From positions 248,001 to 312,000 of the forward strand of contig CBDHCQ010000004.1 in the NCBI GenBank assembly GCA_965261255.1: DNA of 64,000 nucleotides, given 5' to 3'. The first letter of the stretch is position 1. Each line of letters opens with the position of its first letter. Below, one piece after another: positions 35,855-44,286 of the stretch. The translations under genes and the position numbers were made by a program. Source of the DNA: Bin80 sp965261255. GTDB taxonomy: Bacteria; Bacteroidota; Rhodothermia; Rhodothermales; Bin80. Below the pieces are notes generated by a model. That model made no database searches. It was not told the origin of the DNA and saw only the letters and a list, made by a program, of their open reading frames with translations.

Positions 35855-36764
35855 GTTCCAATTGGGAATTATATACCCATCTGTTCCTCATTTGGTCGGC
35901 CTTCTTCGCGAGTCTTCGTGCCAGAGCCAACGGATCTGTTCCAGTCCAGGATCCAGAGAATTGGCCACGCCCTTTGCGTGAGAGCACCTGTACACGCATA
36001 TGAATCTGCTCATCTGCAAGCTCTGCATAGGCAGCGATTGGGGCGGCACACCCCTCACCAACGGACGCAAGAAAAGAGCGCTCTGCGGTAGTGGCTGTAC
36101 TGGCCGCCTGACAATTGATTGTCTGCAAGATAGTTGCTGCGACTTCATCATCTTTGCGGCACTCCACGGCCAGGGCACCCTGTGCAGGTGCAGGGAGCAT
36201 GGTATCCATAGGGATACGTCGCAAATACCTGCTGCTAATACCGAGTCTTGCCAATCCAGATTCTGCCAGCACTGCGGCCTGGAGCTCTCCATTCAGAATC
36301 TTCTGGACCCGTGTATCAACATTGCCTCTCAGCGGGATAATATTGAGATCCGGGCGGGCGACGCGCAATTGCAATGTACGTCGCAGGCTGGAAGTACCGA
36401 CAGTCGCTCCCTCGGGCAGTTCATCAAGTGTCAACCCAGAGTCTGTTACTAAGGCATCAAAGGCCACATGTCTCTCGGGCACTGCTGCAATTATCAGTTC
36501 TTCCGGTAATTGCGTTGGCAAATCCTTCAAAGAATGAACAGCGAAGTCAATTTGATTATGGAGGAGCGCCTCTTCCAGTGTGTTGGTGAAGACCCCGGGG
36601 GCTTCACCCTTGAGTGATCCCGCGGTTTGATCCCCGACAGTCGTGAGCGTTTCAACAGCGATGTCCAGATTCGGGCGCGTTGAGGCCAGACGTTGGATCA
36701 CCTCTTCGGTTTGAATAATTGCTAGGCGGGAGCGACGCGTACCTACCTTCAGCTGTCGCCTCAT
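35847..36764 (-). CDS. hemC: Porphobilinogen deaminase HemC
   Basis: 305 residues. VGTRRSRLAIIQT lies at the N-terminus, DFAVHSLKDLPT contains the catalytic Asp81, and SVGEGCAAPI contains Cys239, which carries the dipyrromethane cofactor. It polymerises four porphobilinogens to hydroxymethylbilane. It overlaps hemA by ATGA and hemD by 8 bases. The last codons contain the word shared with two intergenic sites (see findings). Confidence 0.96.
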   Translation of the reverse strand: MRRQLKVGTRRSRLAIIQTEEVIQRLASTRPNLDIAVETLTTVGDQTAGSLKGEAPGVFTNTLEEALLHNQIDFAVHSLKDLPTQLPEELIIAAVPERHVAFDALVTDSGLTLDELPEGATVGTSSLRRTLQLRVARPDLNIIPLRGNVDTRVQKILNGELQAAVLAESGLARLGISSRYLRRIPMDTMLPAPAQGALAVECRKDDEVAATILQTINCQAASTATTAERSFLASVGEGCAAPIAAYAELADEQIHMRVQVLSRKGRGQFSGSWTGTDPLALARRLAKKADQMRNRWVYNSQLERA

Positions 36765-38029
36765 TCGTTGAGCGCGGAGTTCTGTAAATCAAACAGCCGA
36801 CTAATAATGTGCGAATCCAGTTTGGGATTGCCATCGTTCTCTGCGTCTTTTCTCAGACGCAAGGTCGGTTCATGCAGTAGCTTGTTGACCAGGGCATTCG
36901 AAAAAAGTTCGAGTTGTTGTTCCACGTGGGGATCCAGCGGTCCGAGCGCAGCCAGGGTCCGAGTAAGCTCGGCCTGTCGAATGGACTCAGCTTTTTGCCG
37001 CAGGCCGGTAATAATTGGCTCGACCTCCAAGGTCCGTAGACGCCGGTCTAGCAGGCCCAACTCTCGCTCAATGATTTGTTCTACCTGTGGGATTTCTGCC
37101 TGTCGTGCGGCTTTTGACTGCGCAATGTCTGTGCGCAGGTGATCTATATCCAAGAGTGTAACGTTTGGTAGCCGGTTGACCGCAGGGTCAATATCACGCG
37201 GCACAGCCAAGTCTACCAGGAGGAGTGGGCGATCTGTTCTTGGGCTGATGTGTTCTGTCTCCACCACCAGATGCGGAGCATCGCTCGCACTTATGAGCAC
37301 ATCGGCCTGTGCAACGGCTGCTCGCAATTCTTCAAGTGGCATGGCCTGTGCGCACGCATCCGCCGCCAGAGCTTCTGCACGTTCAAGGCTGCGGTTAACA
37401 AAAGTAAGCCGGGCCGTTACTTCTTTTCGCAGGATTTTACCTGCTAGGCTGCCCATTTCCCCGGTACCCAGTACAGCCACATGCAAGTGACTCAGCGGGC
37501 CGGCTTCGACACGAATACGGTCAATCGCAACTGAGGCAACGCTGACAGGAAAACGTCCGAGCGCAGTTTCTTGGCGTGCGCGTTTGCCTGCTCTGACAGC
37601 GGCCCGAAATATGGCATTCAGTCTGGGGCTGGCCAGTGAGGCAGTTTCTGCAGACCGCAAAGACGCACTCACTTGTCCCAGAATCTGCGGTTCCCCTAGC
37701 ACCATCGAATCCAGGCCGCACGCCACACGCATCAAGTGGCGTGGTACCTCTCCGGCCTGCTTACGATAAAGGTAAGGCTGGACAGTAGACAGATCAAAGG
37801 ACGTATTCAGGAGAAAATGCAGCGCTTCATCAGCTGAACCAGATCCGTCAGCGTGTCCGTAGAACTCTACGCGATTGCAGGTGGATAATACGGCTAAGCC
37901 GTCAAGTGACGCGCGTGCTCTGGTAAAGAACTGTGACCGTGCATGTGGAGGCAGGGCCAAGCGCTCCCGGACAGCCACAGGTGCTGCCTTATGACTGATG
38001 CCAATAAGTCCCAGGGAGTAATCAGTCAT
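36761..38029 (-). CDS. hemA: Glutamyl-tRNA reductase HemA
   Basis: 422 residues from the ATG at 38029 (a GTG 11 codons upstream is possible). GLIGISHKAAPVAVRE opens the protein, STCNR contains the catalytic Cys51, LGEPQILGQV follows, and the NADPH domain has VLGTGEMGSLA. It reduces glutamyl-tRNA to glutamate-1-semialdehyde, the first committed step of the C5 pathway, so this organism does not make aminolevulinate from glycine. The partner aminomutase HemL is not in the window. It is the first heme gene of the operon, 59 bases after the dehydrogenase gene on the same strand. Confidence 0.96.
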   Translation of the reverse strand: MTDYSLGLIGISHKAAPVAVRERLALPPHARSQFFTRARASLDGLAVLSTCNRVEFYGHADGSGSADEALHFLLNTSFDLSTVQPYLYRKQAGEVPRHLMRVACGLDSMVLGEPQILGQVSASLRSAETASLASPRLNAIFRAAVRAGKRARQETALGRFPVSVASVAIDRIRVEAGPLSHLHVAVLGTGEMGSLAGKILRKEVTARLTFVNRSLERAEALAADACAQAMPLEELRAAVAQADVLISASDAPHLVVETEHISPRTDRPLLLVDLAVPRDIDPAVNRLPNVTLLDIDHLRTDIAQSKAARQAEIPQVEQIIERELGLLDRRLRTLEVEPIITGLRQKAESIRQAELTRTLAALGPLDPHVEQQLELFSNALVNKLLHEPTLRLRKDAENDGNPKLDSHIISRLFDLQNSALNE

Positions 38030-38088
38030 CAAGTAGTGTGAGAATACACAGGTGCTAACCAATAAAATTACGAAAAATCAATGGCTTT

Positions 38089-39135
38089 TCATCCCCGTTC
38101 AAAATGAGGGCGAAATAGCGTCTTGATACCGTTTTTTTGCGTAAACGTGCCAAATGCGGCTTCCCACTGCGATAATGGAAAATCATGCGTGATTAGCGGT
38201 TCCGTTTTTACTGCGCCGCTACTTAATAGATGAATAGCCCGAATCCAGGATTCTGGTGTTGACGCATTACTGCCGGTAACAGTGAGCTCCTTGTAGCATA
38301 CCTGATCCAAGTCCCATGCCACGGGTTTGCCAAACAGCCCGACCTGTACGTAACGGCCGCGACGGCGTACGAGTTCTAAAAGTCCTTGAGCCGCACCCCC
38401 AGCCCCCGAGCATTCATAGACTACATCTGCTCCCAGTCCCTGAATGGAAACGTCTTGAACAAGTGCCGGTACATCTCGCGTTTCCACATTCACGACATAA
38501 TCAGCTCCAAGGTCACGAGCCAGACTGAGACGATGTGAGTCTGTGGCGGTGCCGAGGACTATGACGGTCGCTCGGCTGGCTTTGAGTACTTGAAGTGTTA
38601 GAAGACCAATCGTACCGGGGCCCGCAATCACTGCCAAGTCACCTGCCCGCACAGTCGGTGCAACCAGCAGCACACCGTGGACTACGCAGGCCAGGGGTTC
38701 GGTCAGAGCCCCTTCGCGGTAAGAAATTTGTTCGGATAGCTCGTGGAGATTGCGTGCAGGCACGACCAGATATTCTGTGAATCCACCATTGACGGCCGAG
38801 CCGATCGAGCGCCTGTCAAGGCAAAGATTTGTGTGGCCATCCCGGCAGTATCGGCAGGTCTTACACGTGTAAAAGTAGGTTTCTGTAGTGACGCGCATTC
38901 CCAGAAGGTCTTCGGAGATTCCCGGTCCTACCGCGACGACTTCTCCGGCAACTTCATGTCCCAGAACCACGGGCGGCCATGATTTGAATTCGTCGTGGTA
39001 AATGTGCAGGTCCGTTCCGCATAGACCGGCAGCATGCACCTTCAGCTTCACGTGGTCGGGTCCAGGGCTGGGTTCCAGGATATCGCGAACCTCAATATTC
39101 CCGACCCCGGGCGCTACTTTCATTACTGCCTGCAT
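38089..39135 (-). CDS. Zinc-dependent alcohol dehydrogenase (threonine/sorbitol dehydrogenase-like)
   Basis: 348 residues, medium-chain dehydrogenase. The catalytic zinc region AGLCGTDLHIYHDE with GHEVAGEVV is present, the structural zinc cysteines lie in CKTCRYCRDGHTNLC, and the nucleotide fold has IAGPGTIGLLTLQVLKA. The opening and the LTEPLACVVHGV segment resemble L-threonine 3-dehydrogenase and sorbitol dehydrogenase, and these cannot be separated by eye. It lies 24 bases after the D-threonine-aldolase-like gene, which favours an amino-acid or amino-alcohol substrate. It precedes hemA by 59 bases, so it may be transcribed with the heme operon. Confidence 0.85.
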   Translation of the reverse strand: MQAVMKVAPGVGNIEVRDILEPSPGPDHVKLKVHAAGLCGTDLHIYHDEFKSWPPVVLGHEVAGEVVAVGPGISEDLLGMRVTTETYFYTCKTCRYCRDGHTNLCLDRRSIGSAVNGGFTEYLVVPARNLHELSEQISYREGALTEPLACVVHGVLLVAPTVRAGDLAVIAGPGTIGLLTLQVLKASRATVIVLGTATDSHRLSLARDLGADYVVNVETRDVPALVQDVSIQGLGADVVYECSGAGGAAQGLLELVRRRGRYVQVGLFGKPVAWDLDQVCYKELTVTGSNASTPESWIRAIHLLSSGAVKTEPLITHDFPLSQWEAAFGTFTQKNGIKTLFRPHFERG

Positions 39136-39159
39136 AGATATGGCTGATTTTACAGAATT

Positions 39160-40302
39160 TCAGATGACGCATCCGCGTGCGTCAACGGGGATCTCGGAAA
39201 GGACGTTACTCCCATCCACGAGAAAGATTTGATCCACCATATTCACCACCACACATGCATGGTTGGGTACAATTTGCACACGATCCCCGACGCTGAACGT
39301 ACCCCCTCCTTGCACCTCACACCAGCCATGCTCTTCCGAAAGCCCGGTAATACGCGTGTGCGGATGCGCTACGCGTGTACGCGGATTGTAGAGGATACAG
39401 CCATAGCCTGGCTTGTCCCGCACGGAATCACTGGTTAGTACTTTGCGTCCTGAATCCAAAATAAAGCGTTCAGTTCCACGGGATGTACGATGTTGGCTGA
39501 CCACAGTCGCAAGCACTGTAAGTGCACATGCGTCAAGTGAACAAACGCCGAGCCCTACCTGCGTCAGGTCATTGAAAATGTAATTACCGGGACGCACCTC
39601 CGTGACGCTGAATCCTCCTTTACTATTGTTTTCGAAAACATTGATTGAGGGCGTAGAGCCCATGCTGATCTCGAAGGTGTTTGTTTCTGCACAATGCGCC
39701 TCAGCCAGCCGAACGGCTACATCAAGCATCCGGTCTCGCGTCTGTGCCATGACCTCGGTTGCATTCAATGCACCCTGAGAATACGCATTGCCTTCGTGCG
39801 TGAGGATGCCGCAGAGATGCAAACCCTCCAACTCATTCAGTTCCAAAGCAAGCTCCACGACTTCATTGCTGTCATAAGGCACGCCACATCGCCCGTAGCC
39901 TGTGTCAATTTCGAGTAGTACGTCAATGGATACCCCAGTTTTGCCAAGAACACGTGAGGCCAAGTGCGCTCCTTCTTTCGTGTCTATGCAAAAAGATATC
40001 CGGGCTTGGTTCGAGAGATCAGCCAACCGCTTTAACTGTTGGTCTCCGACCAATGTATAGGCAATACGCACATCATCAAAACCGTTCTGGACAAAGACCT
40101 CGGCCTCGCTGACTTTTGCCACCGTAATTCCGACGGCTCCATGCAGCTGCTGACGTTTTGCCAATGCGACTGATTTATGTGTTTTAGTATGGGGGCGCAG
40201 CCCGACGCCATCCGCTTTTGTGACCATTTGCTCGAGATTTGCCTCCATACGCCTTTCGTCAACGAGCAGACAAGGGGTAGGTAAGTCTTCCAGAACACGC
40301 AT
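39160..40302 (-). CDS. D-threonine aldolase-like PLP enzyme (DSD1/alanine racemase N-terminal fold)
   Basis: 380 residues from the ATG at 40302 (MRVLEDLPTPCLLVDERR). RPHTKTHK contains the PLP-binding lysine near 39, and LEIDTGYGRCGV and EVRPGNYIFND continue the barrel. The C-terminal NHACVVV supplies the His/Cys pair that binds the divalent metal in D-threonine aldolase and D-serine dehydratase. It would split or dehydrate a D-3-hydroxy amino acid. The neighbouring threonine-dehydrogenase-like gene on the same strand suggests joint use. The open frame upstream of 40302 has no family similarity. Confidence 0.85.
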   Translation of the reverse strand: MRVLEDLPTPCLLVDERRMEANLEQMVTKADGVGLRPHTKTHKSVALAKRQQLHGAVGITVAKVSEAEVFVQNGFDDVRIAYTLVGDQQLKRLADLSNQARISFCIDTKEGAHLASRVLGKTGVSIDVLLEIDTGYGRCGVPYDSNEVVELALELNELEGLHLCGILTHEGNAYSQGALNATEVMAQTRDRMLDVAVRLAEAHCAETNTFEISMGSTPSINVFENNSKGGFSVTEVRPGNYIFNDLTQVGLGVCSLDACALTVLATVVSQHRTSRGTERFILDSGRKVLTSDSVRDKPGYGCILYNPRTRVAHPHTRITGLSEEHGWCEVQGGGTFSVGDRVQIVPNHACVVVNMVDQIFLVDGSNVLSEIPVDARGCVI

Positions 40303-40693
40303 GGCCAAGCAATTTGCAACCGAATTGAACGAAGCTGGACGGGCGATGGGTTCCCGGATCTGCCAGCACAAAAGCCCGATTGTACCGCGATGAATGCGGA
40401 CAGAGATTCACGCTTGCGGGACGATGTACTTAACTGGTGCAGTAATTTCAAGGTGTACGGGGACCAGTAAACCAAATGCCCTAGTCGCACAGTTGCCCCA
40501 ATCCCTGCAGAGCCGCAAATATCACATTGAATGACTTTAGCTCCTCATCAAATGAGGTCGGCCGGTTGCTGTTCAGGTGCAACTGAAACCGTTCCATCAT
40601 GTTTATGGCCTCCCTTGCTGGACCCGGAGGTTAATAAGCAGCGGCGGAACCTGGAAATTGTTTTATAGTACTTTGCAACATAAAGAACTTTTT
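40303..40693. other. Divergent intergenic stretch
   Basis: It separates the minus-strand heme-operon side from a plus-strand membrane protein. No convincing gene. A small perfect stem CCTCAT-CAA-ATGAGG lies at 40543-40557 with no clear role. Promoters for both directions should be here. Confidence 0.3.
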
Positions 40694-40705
40694 ACAGTAT
40701 ACTGT
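40694..40705. promoter_or_regulatory. 12-base palindrome just upstream of the membrane-protein start
   Basis: ACAGTATACTGT is a perfect palindrome ending three bases before the ATG at 40709. Upstream, TTGCAA (40673-40678) and TATACT within the palindrome could form promoter boxes 20 bases apart. A regulator bound here would block transcription or initiation. The winged-helix gene two frames on (41307) is the natural candidate. Confidence 0.45.
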
Positions 40706-40708
40706 CAC

Positions 40709-41317
40709 ATGCTTGTCGGAAAAGGTCCTATATCGCGCCGAAGTGTTCCTCCAGAAGAACAGGCGAGTGAGCACTTACGCTTCATCCACGATGTGATGGA
40801 GCGATCAGCTTCTTTCACTGCCGTACCGGGGTGGGGGATGTTTGTTGTTGGTATCACCTCGCTGCCGGCGGCCTGGATTGCTGCAGTACAGGGTTCCCCG
40901 GAGGGGTGGTTGACTGTTTGGCTTGTTGATGCGGCCATTGCCGTAACGGTTGCGATTGTCACTCTACGCCGGAAGGCGCATAGGTGCGGTGTTTCGCTGA
41001 GCAGTGGACCTGGCCGAAAATACATCTTGACGCTTGCCCCGTCTATGGTAGCCGGGCTCCTGCTAACTGTTGCTCTTTGGCGCGCAGGTAGCCTGGATGT
41101 ACTACCGACGCTGTGGCTCCTGCTTTATGGTGTAGGCACCATAACAGGTGGTGCGAGCAGTGTGCGTACCATTCCGGTATTGGGTATCTGCTTTATGGTC
41201 CTGGGGGTTGTTTCCCTGTTCGTCCCGCATATGTGGTTGGATATATTACTAGTTCTCGGTTTTGGGGGACTGCATATTGGATTTGGTCTGTATATCGCAC
41301 GCAGATATGGAGGGTAG
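40709..41317 (+). CDS. Membrane protein paired with a winged-helix regulator
   Basis: 202 residues from the ATG at 40709, although the frame is open from 40577. A soluble N-terminal stretch (EEQASEHLRFIHDVMERS) is followed by six likely membrane segments to the C-terminus. Proteins of this shape are often found directly before an HTH_34-type regulator, and this is the arrangement here. The function is unknown. The regulator gene overlaps its last 11 bases (ATG inside the 3' end), so they are translated together. Confidence 0.7.
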   Translation: MLVGKGPISRRSVPPEEQASEHLRFIHDVMERSASFTAVPGWGMFVVGITSLPAAWIAAVQGSPEGWLTVWLVDAAIAVTVAIVTLRRKAHRCGVSLSSGPGRKYILTLAPSMVAGLLLTVALWRAGSLDVLPTLWLLLYGVGTITGGASSVRTIPVLGICFMVLGVVSLFVPHMWLDILLVLGFGGLHIGFGLYIARRYGG

Positions 41318-41648
41318 AATTTCCTTCGGTTCAATGAAAGTGCTGAGGCAAAATCTGGATCCACTGATTCATGCACGTGTTCGTCTGGGGATCGTAAGCG
41401 CATTGGCGGCCGGCGAAACACTCAGTTTCAGGGATTTGAAAACATTATTGAAAACCTCGGACGGAAATCTGAGCCGGCACGCACGAAAACTGGAGAAGGC
41501 AGGTTATATCAAGTGCATAAAATCTTTTCAGAACCGTATTCCACTCACGGAATATCGGTTGACATCCGAAGGGGGCGCAGCGCTCTTGGCCTACGTGGAA
41601 CAGATGGAGCGCATGTTACAAATGGCGCGTGCTGTAAACCCCGACTAA
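41307..41648 (+). CDS. Winged-helix transcriptional regulator (HTH_34/MarR-like)
   Basis: 113 residues from the ATG at 41307. DPLIHARVRLGIVSALAAGETLSF, then LKTSDGNLSRHARKLEKAGYI (recognition helix) and TEYRLTSEGGAALLAYVEQM, are the pattern of HTH_34 winged-helix proteins. It probably controls its own operon; the palindrome at 40694-40705 is a plausible operator. It overlaps the membrane-protein gene, with which it forms a conserved-looking pair. An ATG nine codons downstream is an alternative start. Confidence 0.85.
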   Translation: MEGRISFGSMKVLRQNLDPLIHARVRLGIVSALAAGETLSFRDLKTLLKTSDGNLSRHARKLEKAGYIKCIKSFQNRIPLTEYRLTSEGGAALLAYVEQMERMLQMARAVNPD

Positions 41649-41822
41649 AATGACTATGTGTGTTTGCGAGTTTTCTGCAACGCTGTTCTTGGTACGTAGG
41701 CAGGTGCATCCAAGCGAGTGCAAGTATCCGGTGTGGTCTAAAGTGGAGTGGACAGGAGCTGCGGATAAAAGCGATCTCCTCAGCGGGCAGCGGAACCACG
41801 TTACCATTATTTTGAGGCATAA

Positions 41823-42509
41823 ATGAGTGATTCATTGCATGTTGCCATTATCATGGATGGCAATGGTCGTTGGGCAAGGGGGCGCGGACTGCCACGTACT
41901 GCCGGACATCATGCAGGTGTCAAGTCATTGCGGGAAGTCGTGGAGGTTGCTGTCCAACGGCATATACATACACTGACCCTGTATGCTTTTTCCTCCGATA
42001 ACTGGCAGCGTCCAAAAAGCGAGGTAACGGCTCTTATGCGTATTCTGGCGGCGCAGTTGCCTGCACAGACGGCCCGGTGTATCCGGCAAAATATTCGACT
42101 CAGCATTATTGGCAGACGTGACCGTTTGCCGGAGACCGTCCTGCAGGCGATATTGTACGCCGAAGCGCGCACAGAGAAAGGAACAGGACTTCATTTACGT
42201 CTGGCACTTGACTACTCAGCGCGTGATGCATTAGTGCGGGCAGCCCAGTATATTCGGAGTAATGGAAACGGTGATTTTACACATGCACTCACTCATGCCT
42301 ACAATGCTACCTGCCCCGTGCCCGATGTAGACCTGCTCATACGAACAGGTGGAGAGCAGCGTTTGAGCGATTTCCTGCTTTGGGAATGTGCCTATGCCGA
42401 ATTCTACTTTACGCCAGAGTACTGGCCTGATTTTGGAGGTGCACAACTGGATGTAGCGCTTGCGGCATTTAAGCAACGTCAGAGACGCTTTGGTGCAGTA
42501 CCGGCATGA
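41823..42509 (+). CDS. uppS: Isoprenyl (undecaprenyl diphosphate) synthase UppS
   Basis: 228 residues. VAIIMDGNGRWARGRG contains the catalytic Asp12, then TLYAFSSDNWQRP, and near the C-terminus LLIRTGGEQRLSDFLLWECAYAEFYF, all signatures of cis-prenyltransferases. It makes the C55 lipid carrier for peptidoglycan and surface polysaccharides. No cdsA or dxr follows, unlike in many bacteria; instead a DUF4389 gene lies 24 bases downstream. Confidence 0.96.
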   Translation: MSDSLHVAIIMDGNGRWARGRGLPRTAGHHAGVKSLREVVEVAVQRHIHTLTLYAFSSDNWQRPKSEVTALMRILAAQLPAQTARCIRQNIRLSIIGRRDRLPETVLQAILYAEARTEKGTGLHLRLALDYSARDALVRAAQYIRSNGNGDFTHALTHAYNATCPVPDVDLLIRTGGEQRLSDFLLWECAYAEFYFTPEYWPDFGGAQLDVALAAFKQRQRRFGAVPA

Positions 42510-42533
42510 GGTAATCCCCACATAACACAACCC

Positions 42534-43109
42534 ATGGAAAACTTAGAATATCCTGCACGCTTGGAAATAATCCACTGCGAGGAACAAAACCGCGTGACCG
42601 CATTCTTTCGCCTGTTTCTTGCATTACCAGCGTTGTTGCTCGTATCTCTTCTGAGGGCCTTGACGTCCATAACTCATTTTCTGGCCGGTGCAGGAATTGT
42701 ATTTCTCGGGTATTATCCCAAATGGTTGTTTGATCTTAATGTGATTTCATGTCGGCTGGAATACAAAACGCTGGCTTACATGCTGCTCTTGATTGACGAG
42801 TACCCACTCCAAGATCGCATTGACGAGATCAGCATTGAAATTGATTATCCAGACGCAGATACAGACCTAGCTCGTCTGATGCCGCTTGTGAAGTGGCTGT
42901 TGGTGCTCCCAAATGCGATTGTAATCTCCCTTGTGCTCCAGCTGGTTTGGTTTATTGCCCCCGTATCCTGGTTGTTGATTTTGTTTTCGGGGCACTATCC
43001 GCGCGCGCTGTTTGATTTCAGTACTGGTGTATTACGGTGGTCGTTGCGAGTAGAGGCCTATGCGAGTATGTTGGTTACGGATAAATATCCGCCGTTTTCG
43101 CTTAGGTAG
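42534..43109 (+). CDS. DUF4389 membrane protein
   Basis: 191 residues with two repeated halves, each with a membrane hairpin ending in GYYPKWLFDLNV or GHYPRALFDFSTG. That internal repeat and the motifs YPARL, EYPL and DKYPPFSL are typical of DUF4389. The function is unknown. It follows uppS closely and may be co-transcribed. Confidence 0.85.
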   Translation: MENLEYPARLEIIHCEEQNRVTAFFRLFLALPALLLVSLLRALTSITHFLAGAGIVFLGYYPKWLFDLNVISCRLEYKTLAYMLLLIDEYPLQDRIDEISIEIDYPDADTDLARLMPLVKWLLVLPNAIVISLVLQLVWFIAPVSWLLILFSGHYPRALFDFSTGVLRWSLRVEAYASMLVTDKYPPFSLR

Positions 43110-43227
43110 TGATTTCTGTTTGGTAAGGGGCGGCTGCCCTGCGGGAGCATGTCCCTGTGACAGATGAAATACGTACGCGAGTAGCTGCATAAGAAAGTAG
43201 GTTAACTATTTAACCCCGAAAATCTGC

Positions 43228-43740
43228 ATGCACAGAACAGTACTTCTATTTCGCCATGGCAAATCGGACTGGCACGCGGACTACGGTCGCGACCACGACC
43301 GTCCGCTGAATTCTCGAGGAAAGCGGGCCTCCCGTGCCATGGGGCGTTGGCTTGCAAACACTGGTCCTTTGCCCGAACTCATTCTTTGCTCTACTGCAGT
43401 TCGTGCCCGTGCTACATGTGACGGTGCCCGCGAAGCGGGCGCATGGATTGCCAATGTGCAATATGAGCGTGAACTCTATCACGCTGTGCCGGAAGTTCTG
43501 CTACACTATCTACAAGAGGTCTCGGACGGCACGCAGACCGTCATGCTGGTTGGACACCAGCCTACATGGTCGATGACCGCAACACTGCTATCGGGTCATC
43601 CGATAGATCGATTTCCAACTGCGTCGATGGCGCGAGTTGATCTATCAGTCGGCAGTTGGGCGCATACCATGCCTGGCGCGGGTAAACTGATCTGGCATCA
43701 ACTGCCCAAGCGGTTACCGGATCACTACTACAGAGGTTGA
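43228..43740 (+). CDS. SixA-like histidine phosphatase
   Basis: 170 residues. LLFRHGKSDW contains the RHG active site, DRPLNSRGKRAS and the second histidine in MLVGHQPTWS complete the catalytic set of short branch-1 histidine phosphatases of the SixA type. SixA removes phosphate from His-phosphotransfer proteins in Enterobacteria. The substrate here is unknown. It stands alone 119 bases after the DUF4389 gene. Confidence 0.88.
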   Translation: MHRTVLLFRHGKSDWHADYGRDHDRPLNSRGKRASRAMGRWLANTGPLPELILCSTAVRARATCDGAREAGAWIANVQYERELYHAVPEVLLHYLQEVSDGTQTVMLVGHQPTWSMTATLLSGHPIDRFPTASMARVDLSVGSWAHTMPGAGKLIWHQLPKRLPDHYYRG

Positions 43741-44074
43741 TCCGCGGCAGAGATGACCGCCTGCGTACGATTCCAGATCCAGTAGCAGGGAAATTCCAAC
43801 AATAAACCCCGCTACAATGACGACTTTGCAGACGGAGAGCCTCGTGTTTTTGCAGCGCAGATTGGGGTTTGGGGAAGAGGTTTGCGAGACAGGTTGAATG
43901 ATTAGCTGAATAGGGATACAAGGTCTCGAAATAATATTGGGATGCATCACCTCCTACGACAGAGTGGACATGCTTCGTTGTGGCAAGAGGGATAAATTCA
44001 AAGTTTCACAACAATCACGTAGACAACGGTTTTGTTGTGTGCATTAGATACATCAAACCTACTTGGGATAGCGC
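43741..44074. other. Intergenic stretch before the ATPase fragment
   Basis: No convincing gene or RNA; open frames here are antisense to the phosphatase gene or lack composition. The leader of the ATPase fragment lies at its right end. Confidence 0.3.
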
Positions 44075-44230
44075 ATGAAATCGCCTTTTGGCCGGTGGGT
44101 AACTGGCCAAAATTTCTTTGACAGCGAAACCCACTTGAAAACTCTGAAACAACTTATTCAGGATCGCCACCAAGTGTTGGTAGCCGGCAAAGACTCATGC
44201 CCGCAGAGCGAATCAGGTACGGAACATTGA
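44075..44230 (+). pseudogene. N-terminal fragment of an AAA/STAND-type ATPase
   Basis: A 51-codon frame reads PFGRWVTGQNFFDSETHLK, then LIQDRHQVLVAGKD. This resembles the start of AAA ATPases that open with GRFVTGDxFFNRExEL and run into a Walker A loop. The similarity ends just before where GPRRxGKTS would be expected; here GKDSCPQSES follows and the frame stops. It is therefore most likely a deletion remnant of a larger gene. It lies 56 bases before the DUF4097 gene. Confidence 0.45.
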
Positions 44231-44286
44231 GTTATCTTGTGGTTTCGCTCTTTGTCTGAACTCCGAGATTTAAACCCCCAAAGCAT

